A DNA stretch of 64,000 bases from Planctomycetia bacterium (GTDB lineage: Bacteria; Planctomycetota; Planctomycetia; Pirellulales; Thermoguttaceae). Positions 8,495-15,956 of the stretch are shown here, piece by piece. The notes under the pieces are model-generated. The model saw only the letters and a list, made by a program, of their open reading frames with translations. It ran no database searches and had not been told where the DNA came from. The DNA is taken from contig JAUNMR010000005.1 in assembly GCA_030537455.1 (NCBI GenBank), positions 91,183 to 155,182 of the forward strand, read 5' to 3'. The first letter of the stretch is position 1. Each line of letters starts with the position of its first letter. Made by a program: the position numbers and the translations under genes.

Positions 8495-9739
8495 TTGCGC
8501 GAAGAAGATAGCAATCGTATCGTGATAACCGGCGTCGGTCTGGCGTCCCCCAACGGCTCAGATCTTTCCGAATTCCGAGCGTCCCTGCTTAGCGGTAAGA
8601 GCGGGGTGGAGCGCTATGAGGTTCGCTATTTCGGCGAAACCTTAGCGGGCGTATGTCACTGTAACGTGTCGAAGTGGCAGTCGCGTCGGGATCAGCGTCG
8701 CGGCACGCGCGCCGGTAGTCTTGCGGTCTTCTGCGCCGCAGAAGCGCTCGAGGATTCGCGCTATCAGTTTGACGCATGCGATAAAGATCGCGTCGGCGTC
8801 TATATCGGCGTGACGGAGCACGGCAACGTTGAGACGGAAAATGAAATCTACCAGATCAAGCAGTTCGACTACGACTGCGCCTACTGGTCGCACTTTCATA
8901 ACCCACGTACCGTCGCTAATAACCCCGCGGGGGAAGTGACCTTACGATTTGGAATTACCGGTCCGCACTACACCTTGGGCGCCGCCTGCGCCGCGGGCAA
9001 CGCCGGTCTCATTCAAGGCGCTCAGCAACTGCGACTCGGCGAGGTCGACCTGGCGCTGGTCGGCGGCGTCTCCGAATCGATCCACACCTTTGGCATCTTC
9101 GCGGCCTTTAACGCGCAAGGCGCGCTGGCGCGCCACGAGGATCCCGCCAAGGCGTCGCGTCCCTTCGATAAAGATCGCAACGGTATCGTCGTTTCCGAGG
9201 GCGGTTGCGTCTATACCCTGGAACGACTCAGCGACGCGAAAAAGCGCGGTGCGAAAATCTACGGCGAATTACTCGGTTATGGCATGAATAGCGACGCGAC
9301 CGACTTTGTACTGCCCAATGCGCAACGGCAAGCGCAATGCATGCGCAAAGCGCTCAAAATGGCGAACCTTGCTCCCGAGGAAATCGATATCGTCAATACT
9401 CACGCGACCGCCACGCATATGGGCGACAGTCTGGAAATCGCCGCGTTGCGCGAGGTCTTTGCCGATTCTAAGCGCACTTATGTCAATAATACTAAGAGCT
9501 TTATTGGTCACGCCATGGGCGCCGCCGGCGCGCTTGAACTCGCCGGTAATCTTCCGTCCTTCAACGACGGGTATGTCCACCCGACCATTAACGTCGACAA
9601 TCTCGATCCTGACTGCGAAATCGCCAACCTCGTGCTCAATGAGCCCAAGGAACTGCCGAACGTGCGTTGCATTCTGAACAACTCCTTCGGTATGGTCGGT
9701 ATCAACGCCGTGACGATTGTCGGAAAATATACTGAATAA
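8495..9739 (+). CDS. Beta-ketoacyl-[ACP] synthase, FabF-like but divergent
   Basis: 414 residues from a TTG at 8495 with AAGGA upstream. It has the thiolase fold with a complete KAS triad: Cys165 in GAACAAGN, His303 in THATATHMGD and His339 in FIGHAMGAAGA. The C-terminal NNSFGMVGIN replaces the usual NSFGFGG(T/H)N loop, and the nucleophile motif lacks the usual TAC..TG form. This sets it apart from primary-metabolism FabF. The family condenses an acyl group with malonyl-ACP. It is followed 69 bases later by a stand-alone ACP and further on by a FAAL-ACP-oxoamine synthase, so a dedicated specialised-lipid role is likely. The product is unknown. Confidence 0.88.
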   Translation: MREEDSNRIVITGVGLASPNGSDLSEFRASLLSGKSGVERYEVRYFGETLAGVCHCNVSKWQSRRDQRRGTRAGSLAVFCAAEALEDSRYQFDACDKDRVGVYIGVTEHGNVETENEIYQIKQFDYDCAYWSHFHNPRTVANNPAGEVTLRFGITGPHYTLGAACAAGNAGLIQGAQQLRLGEVDLALVGGVSESIHTFGIFAAFNAQGALARHEDPAKASRPFDKDRNGIVVSEGGCVYTLERLSDAKKRGAKIYGELLGYGMNSDATDFVLPNAQRQAQCMRKALKMANLAPEEIDIVNTHATATHMGDSLEIAALREVFADSKRTYVNNTKSFIGHAMGAAGALELAGNLPSFNDGYVHPTINVDNLDPDCEIANLVLNEPKELPNVRCILNNSFGMVGINAVTIVGKYTE

Positions 9740-9808
9740 CCTAGCGTAAGCGCTCGGTCGCGAACGCGTAAAGCCTGTTTGAGTACGTCCTTTAATTTGG
9801 AGTGACAC

Positions 9809-10063
9809 ATGACCGCTGACGAAATTAAAAAATCGATCAAAGAGATTCTCGTCGAGATCGCAAGCGAACCCGCCGACGTCGATACCATGGACGATAACGC
9901 GTCCATTAGCGAACAACTCGATCTCGACAGCATGGACGTACTCGACGTCATTCTTGCGTTGCGTAAAAAATACGCGTTGCCGATTCCCAATGAAGACGTC
10001 CCCAAGCTTGCGACGATTAATTCCTGCGTGGAATACCTCGCCCCGCTATTGACCGATCGTTGA
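9809..10063 (+). CDS. Acyl carrier protein
   Basis: 84 residues, strongly acidic, a four-helix ACP. The phosphopantetheine site is Ser41 in LDLDSMDVLD. The start ATG at 9809 has GGAG eight bases upstream. Its position right after the ketoacyl synthase suggests it carries acyl chains for that enzyme rather than being the housekeeping AcpP, although this window cannot exclude the latter. Confidence 0.9.
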   Translation: MTADEIKKSIKEILVEIASEPADVDTMDDNASISEQLDLDSMDVLDVILALRKKYALPIPNEDVPKLATINSCVEYLAPLLTDR

Positions 10064-10085
10064 TTCCTCACAAACACTCCTCGCC

Positions 10086-10139
10086 GAAGAGCGACTCACA
10101 TGCGCAAACGTCCCCATGGACACGGTTTGCGCGCTCTTC
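10086..10139 (+). terminator. Long hairpin after the ACP gene
   Basis: Nested arms GAAGAGC/GCTCTTC, GCGCAAAC/GTTTGCGC and GTCC/GGAC. There is no good T-run, so it may be a weak terminator or an RNA-stabilising structure between acp and leuA. The rest of 10064-10347 holds nothing recognisable. Confidence 0.5.
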
Positions 10140-10347
10140 TTACCCAAACTATCTGTTCCGACGTCGCATGCATTACCTAAGCCTTTTTTGCGATTTTGCC
10201 TTCGGTTCACGCGCATGGTTGAACCTTCCTAGGCCGTCCAGGGGACGGCGCTAGCGGCGCTCGCACACGCGTTTTACCACGCGCACGCGAGTCGCCATGA
10301 CGGTTTTAACATGCTTAAAGATTGCACATTACAAACAAGGAATATCT

Positions 10348-11931
10348 ATGTCTGCTAATACGACCGAAGACAATGCTATTCGCAATATTGTAATTTTCGA
10401 CACGACTCTTCGCGACGGCGAGCAGTCTCCCGGCGCGAGTATGAACCTTCAGGAGAAACTCTCTGTCGCTCAAGCGCTGGTTGACCTCGGCGTCGACGTG
10501 ATCGAGGCGGGCTTTCCGATCGCGTCCCCTGGCGACTTCGAGGCGGTTCGCGAAATTGCGCGTCTGGTCAAAGGTTCGTGCGTCTGCGGGCTGGCGCGTT
10601 GTGTCTCCGCTGACATTGATCGCGCGTGGGAAGCGCTCAAAGAGGCGGAAGATCCGCGTATTCACGTCTTTTTAGCGACCAGCGCGATTCATCGCGAGTT
10701 CAAATTGAGAATGTCGCAAGAGGAGATTATCAAACGCGCGGTCATCGGCGTTGAGCGCGCTAAGGGATACTGCTCCAACGTCGAATTTTCCCCGGAAGAC
10801 GCGTGCCGTACCGAAATCGATTTCCTCTGCCAAGTCGTGGAAGCCGCCATTGCCGCGGGCGCCACTACAATCAATATACCCGACACCGTCGGTTACACCA
10901 CTCCTCCGGAGATGACCGAGCGTATTCAATCGCTCTTCAATCGCGTGCCCAATATAGATGAGGCGGTGATCAGTATTCACTGTCACAACGACCTGGGCAT
11001 GGCGGTCGCGAACTCGCTTTCGGCGGTCTCCGCTGGCGCGGGTCAAATCGAATGCGCGATTAACGGTCTGGGCGAACGCGCCGGTAACTGCTCGCTCGAG
11101 GAAGTCGTCATGGCGTTGCGCACGCGTCGCGATATTTTCCAGGCGGACACGCGTATCGTCTCGCAAAAACTCGTACCGACCAGTCGCCTGGTGACCAAGG
11201 TAACGGGTCTAAAAGTTCCGCGCAATAAGGCGATCGTCGGTCAGAACGCCTTTGCGCATGAGTCCGGCGTGCACCAGGACGGCGTACTCAAAGAGCGCAC
11301 GACCTATGAGATTATGAGCGCGGAGAGCGTCGGTTTCGTTAAAAACGACCTAGTGCTCGGCAAACACAGCGGTCGCGCCGCGCTCGCCGATCGCATTAAG
11401 TCCCTGGGATTTGACCTTCCTGCCGATAAGCTCGACGCTGTTTTTGCAGAATTTAAACGTCTCGCCGACCTCAAGAAGGACGTATTCGACGCCGATATTA
11501 TCGCCATTGTCGACCGTCAGCTCCATTCCACCGACGGTCAGGAAGACGCTAACGCCGACTGGCAGTACATTTCCTATGAGGTCAATTGCAATTCTCAAGG
11601 CGCTCCCAGTTGTACCGTGCGTTTGGCACAACATGGTTTGGAACGCGTCGGCGTCTCCAACGAAGGGGACGGACCGATCCACGCTATCTTCTCCGCTGTT
11701 AAACAGATTGTCGGCTTGCCGATTTGTCTGAGCGATTTTAAAGTCGAGGCGGTCTCCGTTGGCGACGACGCACAGGGCGAGGTCGTGATGATTCTCACTA
11801 TTGCCGACTGCTCCTGTAACTTCAAAGGTCAGGCGACCTCAACCGACGTCTTGGAAGCGACCATTATGGCGCTCGTCGACGCGATTAATCGTATCCAACG
11901 CGACAAAGCAGCCGTCGCACAAGCGAAGTAA
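10348..11931 (+). CDS. leuA: 2-isopropylmalate synthase
   Basis: 527 residues from the ATG at 10348, which has AAGGA just upstream; a 17-codon upstream extension is not supported. The N-terminal HMGL-like barrel starts with IFDTTLRDGEQSPGA and has the metal-binding HCHNDLGMAVANSL and NGLGERAGN. A linker and a C-terminal LeuA dimer/allosteric domain (~385-515) follow. It condenses acetyl-CoA with 2-oxoisovalerate in leucine synthesis and is normally inhibited by leucine through the C-terminal domain. It sits between acp and the FAAL fusion, ends in a strong terminator and may be an independent unit. Confidence 0.93.
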   Translation: MSANTTEDNAIRNIVIFDTTLRDGEQSPGASMNLQEKLSVAQALVDLGVDVIEAGFPIASPGDFEAVREIARLVKGSCVCGLARCVSADIDRAWEALKEAEDPRIHVFLATSAIHREFKLRMSQEEIIKRAVIGVERAKGYCSNVEFSPEDACRTEIDFLCQVVEAAIAAGATTINIPDTVGYTTPPEMTERIQSLFNRVPNIDEAVISIHCHNDLGMAVANSLSAVSAGAGQIECAINGLGERAGNCSLEEVVMALRTRRDIFQADTRIVSQKLVPTSRLVTKVTGLKVPRNKAIVGQNAFAHESGVHQDGVLKERTTYEIMSAESVGFVKNDLVLGKHSGRAALADRIKSLGFDLPADKLDAVFAEFKRLADLKKDVFDADIIAIVDRQLHSTDGQEDANADWQYISYEVNCNSQGAPSCTVRLAQHGLERVGVSNEGDGPIHAIFSAVKQIVGLPICLSDFKVEAVSVGDDAQGEVVMILTIADCSCNFKGQATSTDVLEATIMALVDAINRIQRDKAAVAQAK

Positions 11932-11960
11932 TTCGTAATTATGTGCGATTATTAAAGTTA

Positions 11961-12028
11961 GTGAAAAGTCACAGTCGTCGACGCTCAAAACGTCGCGCGC
12001 TGGCGGCTTTTCACTTTCCTTTTTTTCG
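11961..12028 (+). terminator. Terminator after leuA
   Basis: GTGAAAAG and CTTTTCAC arms close a GC-rich loop containing GTCGACG/CGTCG pairing. A TTTCCTTTTTTT tract follows. Confidence 0.8.
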
Positions 12029-12064
12029 GAATATTTTGTGAAATAACACAGAACGCGACGCCGA

Positions 12065-12070
12065 TATAAT
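12065..12070 (+). promoter_or_regulatory. Putative -10 element of the FAAL-ACP-AOS gene
   Basis: A perfect TATAAT lies about 145 bases before the start. The -35 region is weak (ATAACA at 17-base spacing). A single TTGTGGATAAA sequence resembling a DnaA box follows at about 12094-12104. Confidence 0.4.
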
Positions 12071-12215
12071 GAAAACGTGGCGTTGTGGATAAAGCGTCGC
12101 CGTCGCCCCTGTCGGCGTGAAGTTAGCGCCGCTTACTGCGCCTTGTCGCGACCCTGTCGTGTAACGGCGTCCCCCTTGGTTTTGACTCCTTGTGTTCAGC
12201 ATTGGAGAGGTTTCC

Positions 12216-15200
12216 GTGCTTGCTAGTAGATCAATGCGCCCCGCTTGGGTTTCATCTAACCTGGTTGATTTGGTTCAGTATCGAGCGTCCGCTCAGCCCG
12301 ACGACGTGGCGTTTGTGTATTTGACCGACGGTGATAAGACCGAACTCAAATTAACTTACAGTGAATTAGATCGTCGGTGTCGCGCATTAGGCGCTTATCT
12401 ACAACGCAATGATATGCGCGGTAAGCGCGTGTTATTGCTCTATCCTCCTGGGCTGGATTACATTGTCGCGTTCTATGGCTGTCTTTATGCCGGCGCCACG
12501 GCAATTCCTGTCTATCCTCCTCGGAAAAACCGCTCCATGCTACGCATTAAGTCGATCGCCGATAGCGCCGGCGCGTGCATGGCGCTCACGACCTCCGACG
12601 TTAAGGCGCGCGTTAAGCTCTTTATTCACGAAACGCCGAGTCTCACCAAGATTCCGTGGAAAGAAACCGACGTTCCTTTCGACGGTCTAGAAGAAGAATG
12701 GCGCGACCCAGAACTGCAGACCGACGATCTGGCGTTCCTGCAATATACCTCCGGCTCCACCGGCGAACCTAAGGGCGTTATGCTCACTCATGGCAATATG
12801 TTGCACAACTCCATGCTCATTGCCGAGGGTTTCGAGCATACTCGCACTAATAGCGGCGTTTTCTGGCTGCCAAGTTATCACGATATGGGGCTGATCGGCG
12901 GCGTGATTCAGCCCGTCTACTGCGGTTGCCCCAATGTCATGATGTCGCCGCTACACTTTCTCACGCGACCCGTGCGGTGGCTCAATGCGATCTCGAAATA
13001 CCGCGCTACCACAAGCGGCGGTCCAAACTTCGCTTACGACCTGTGCGTGCGCTCGATTAAAGAAGAAGCGCTCGATAATCTCGACCTGAGTTCCTGGCGC
13101 GTCGCCTTTAATGGCGCGGAACCCGTCCAGGCGGAAACGCTCGATAACTTCGCTCGTAAATTTGAACGTTGTGGATTCCGCTACGAAGCGTTCTATCCCT
13201 GTTTCGGTCTGGCCGAGGGCACGCTCATTGTGACCGGCGGTACGCGCGATCAAGCTCCGGTGACGCGCGTTGTCGACGTCGACGCGCTCGCGAACGGTCG
13301 CGTGATTCCCGCGGCGCCCGACGCGCCGCGTTCGCGTACTCTGGTCTCCAGCGGTCGGTCGATTATCGACCAACGCGTTTTGATCGTTGACCCCGATAAG
13401 CGCGAAATCTGCCCCGACGGACAAGTCGGCGAAATCTGGACCAAGAGCAGTAGCGTCGCGCAGGGATATTGGCAAAACCCCGAAGAGACTGAACGCGCGT
13501 TCCACGCCACGATTGCCAGTACCGGAGAAGGTCCCTTCCTGCGTACCGGCGACCTCGGCGTTATGGAAAACGGCGAACTCTTCGTGACCGGTCGTATTAA
13601 AGACCTCATGATTATTCGCGGCGTGAACGTCTATCCTCAGGACGTCGAACTGACCGCACAGCACGTCTCGCCGCTACTGCGCCTCAATAACGGCGGCGCC
13701 TTTATGATCGGCGACTACCAAGAGGAAAAACTCGTGCTCATTCAAGAGGTCGAACGTCGTTTCGACCCCGCCGAGGCGCCGAAGATCTTCCAAGAGGTTC
13801 GCAACGCTATTGCGTTTGAACATGAAATTCCCGTCAACGCGATCGTTCTGATTAAGTCCGGTCGGCTGCCTAAAACCTCCAGCGGTAAAGTACAACGTCA
13901 TGCGTGTCGCGCCGCCTTCCTTGACGGTTCGATCTTTAACGACGCAGTCGCGACCTGGTCAATCGATGATGAGACGATCCCTTCGCAAAAGCCCAAGGGC
14001 GCGACGCACAGCGAAAACGGTTCCTTTACCGAGGAAGACAACCCGCTGACCTATGGCGACGCCGCTGTCGCCTCCGCCGCGCCTGTCGGTCGGAGCGAAC
14101 AAGAGTGGCGCGAAACCAAAGACCATACCTCTTCAATCTTTGAGCCTAAGACCGGTTCGACTCACGTCGAACGCGGAAGTAGCGCTAACGTGATTAGCCT
14201 CAAGACCGATAGCGCCGCTGCTAGTGTTGCTACGACCGTCTCCGAGGAAGAAACCACGCGTATCGTTCTGGAGGAAGTCTATCGCGTCGCCAAAGAACGC
14301 GCGCGCAATTTGACGATCGATTCCGATATCACCGAACTTGGACTCGATTCGCTCGAGCGCATGGAGATCCTTGCGGCGATCGAGGATCGATTCGGCGGTC
14401 AGTTCCCGGAACATATTCTCTCGACGCTCTTTACCGCACGTGAGGTCGTGGAAGCCACGCGCAAGTACCTCGGCGGCGGACGCGTCTTTGAAGACGCCAA
14501 CACACGCGCCTTCGAAATCGACGAAACCTGTTACGACGTCGCGAAGTTTCCGGAATATCGTGCGATCCACGAGAAGATGGAATTGGCGCAACGCCTCGGT
14601 ATGAGTCATTTCTTCGAACCGCACGAGGGCGCCGCCGGCGCGACTATTCGCATTAACGGTAAAGATTACATTAACTTCTCGACGTACAACTACATCGGAA
14701 CCTCCGGCGAGCCTAGCGTGACGAAAGCGGCGCAGGATGCGGTAGCGCAATATGGCACGACCGCGGGCGCAAGCCGTATCGTCGCGGGCGAACTGCCTTT
14801 ACATCGTCAGTTGGAGAATGAAATCACCGATTTCCTCGGCACGGAAGACACGATCGTCCTGGTCGGCGGTCATCAGACGAACGAGAGTATTATCGGTCAC
14901 CTCATGGGCGCGGACGATCTGATTCTTCACGACTCCCTGGCGCATAACTCTATTGTTCAGGGTTGTATTCTCTCCGGCGCGCGCCGACGCCCCTTCCCGC
15001 ATGGCGATTGGGAAGCTTGCGATAAAATCCTACAACAGCATCGTGGAAAATATCGACGCGTTCTCATTGTCGTGGAAGGCGTCTATAGTATGGACGGCGA
15101 CTATCCCAACCTTCCAGAATTCATTAAGGTGCGCAATAAGTACCGCACGTTACTGATGATTGACGAAGCGCATTCTATCGGCGTGCTGGGTAAGACCGGT

Positions 15201-15734
15201 CGTGGCATAGGCGAACACTTTGGCGTGGCTCGCGGCGACGTCGACGTCTGGATGTGTACGCTTAGTAAGACGTTCGGTAGTTGCGGCGGCTACATCTCCG
15301 GTCGTAAGGAGCTGATTGAATACCTTAAGTATACCGCGCCGGCCTTTATGTTCAGCGTCGGAATGCCCCCTGCTCAGGCGGCCGCGGCGATCGCCTCGCT
15401 CAACGTGCTCAAACGCGAGCCGGAACGCGCGCAGAAACTCCGCGATAATAGCGCTTACTTCATTGAACTTGCGCGCGGTTACGGTATGAACGTGGGGCTG
15501 GCGCAGAACACCGGCGTCGTTCCTGTGATTATCGGCAACTCGATTCTCACGCTCAAAGCGTCCCATATGCTCTATGAGCGCGGAATCAACGCTCACCCGA
15601 TTCTGCACCCGGCCGTGGAAGAAAGACACGCGAGAATTCGATTCTTCTTGACCTCTCTGCACACGCGCGAACAGATCAAAACCACTGTCGACGCGCTCGC
15701 GGACGTGCTTAAGATTATCGAAAGCGAAGGGTAA
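12216..15734 (+). CDS. Fatty acyl-AMP ligase - acyl carrier protein - alpha-oxoamine synthase fusion
   Basis: 1172 residues from a GTG at 12216 preceded by GGAGAGG at 5 bases; an upstream GTG at 12192 has no ribosome site. Domain 1 (~10-600) is a fatty acyl-AMP ligase: QYTSGSTGEPKGVMLTH, the FAAL-typical WLPSYHDMGLIGG and GGPNFAYDLC, and the adenylation core with LRTGDLG. Domain 2 (~680-750) is an ACP with phosphopantetheine Ser712 in LGLDSLERM. Domain 3 (~765-1170) is a PLP-dependent alpha-oxoamine synthase (KBL/BioF/SPT family) with MIDEAHSIG and PLP Lys1018 in TLSKTFGS. Expected chemistry is to activate a fatty acid, load it on the ACP, then condense it decarboxylatively with an amino acid to a 2-amino-ketone. 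The amino acid (Ser, Ala, Gly or other) cannot be read from the sequence. The ketoacyl synthase and ACP upstream fit a lipid or natural-product pathway. Confidence 0.9.
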   Translation: MLASRSMRPAWVSSNLVDLVQYRASAQPDDVAFVYLTDGDKTELKLTYSELDRRCRALGAYLQRNDMRGKRVLLLYPPGLDYIVAFYGCLYAGATAIPVYPPRKNRSMLRIKSIADSAGACMALTTSDVKARVKLFIHETPSLTKIPWKETDVPFDGLEEEWRDPELQTDDLAFLQYTSGSTGEPKGVMLTHGNMLHNSMLIAEGFEHTRTNSGVFWLPSYHDMGLIGGVIQPVYCGCPNVMMSPLHFLTRPVRWLNAISKYRATTSGGPNFAYDLCVRSIKEEALDNLDLSSWRVAFNGAEPVQAETLDNFARKFERCGFRYEAFYPCFGLAEGTLIVTGGTRDQAPVTRVVDVDALANGRVIPAAPDAPRSRTLVSSGRSIIDQRVLIVDPDKREICPDGQVGEIWTKSSSVAQGYWQNPEETERAFHATIASTGEGPFLRTGDLGVMENGELFVTGRIKDLMIIRGVNVYPQDVELTAQHVSPLLRLNNGGAFMIGDYQEEKLVLIQEVERRFDPAEAPKIFQEVRNAIAFEHEIPVNAIVLIKSGRLPKTSSGKVQRHACRAAFLDGSIFNDAVATWSIDDETIPSQKPKGATHSENGSFTEEDNPLTYGDAAVASAAPVGRSEQEWRETKDHTSSIFEPKTGSTHVERGSSANVISLKTDSAAASVATTVSEEETTRIVLEEVYRVAKERARNLTIDSDITELGLDSLERMEILAAIEDRFGGQFPEHILSTLFTAREVVEATRKYLGGGRVFEDANTRAFEIDETCYDVAKFPEYRAIHEKMELAQRLGMSHFFEPHEGAAGATIRINGKDYINFSTYNYIGTSGEPSVTKAAQDAVAQYGTTAGASRIVAGELPLHRQLENEITDFLGTEDTIVLVGGHQTNESIIGHLMGADDLILHDSLAHNSIVQGCILSGARRRPFPHGDWEACDKILQQHRGKYRRVLIVVEGVYSMDGDYPNLPEFIKVRNKYRTLLMIDEAHSIGVLGKTGRGIGEHFGVARGDVDVWMCTLSKTFGSCGGYISGRKELIEYLKYTAPAFMFSVGMPPAQAAAAIASLNVLKREPERAQKLRDNSAYFIELARGYGMNVGLAQNTGVVPVIIGNSILTLKASHMLYERGINAHPILHPAVEERHARIRFFLTSLHTREQIKTTVDALADVLKIIESEG

Positions 15735-15879
15735 TTCGCGTCACAAGACGCTCGCGATACTTTTTGACACGCAGTCGCTAGACGTCTAGACGTTTGCCGA
15801 TAAACTATATTTAGATTTGACCCCTATACTGCGACGCCAGACGCCCACGCCTGGCGCCGCGTTTTGTGTCTGATAACAT

Positions 15880-15921
15880 AGCGTGGCGCGCACGCGTTAC
15901 TCCCTTGCGCGCCACGCTTTT
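15880..15921 (+). terminator. Terminator after the FAAL-ACP-AOS gene
   Basis: AGCGTGGCGCGCA pairs perfectly with TGCGCGCCACGCT and is followed by TTT. It lies 145 bases past the stop. A 12-base palindrome CTAGACGTCTAG (15778-15789) and a CGCCAG/CTGGCG hairpin lie between. Confidence 0.65.
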
Positions 15922-15956
15922 GGATATTACGCTATAGCACAAGGGAAGAGGGACGC

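Noticed and set aside
12112..12132. Possible fifth copy of the CTAGTGG(A/C)GCTTACTTC element before the FAAL gene
   Set aside because: Only the GCTTACT core and a few flanking bases match, which can occur by chance.
15454..15475. GCGCTTACTTC match inside the oxoamine synthase gene
   Set aside because: It is fully explained by the coding sequence and lacks the flanking consensus.
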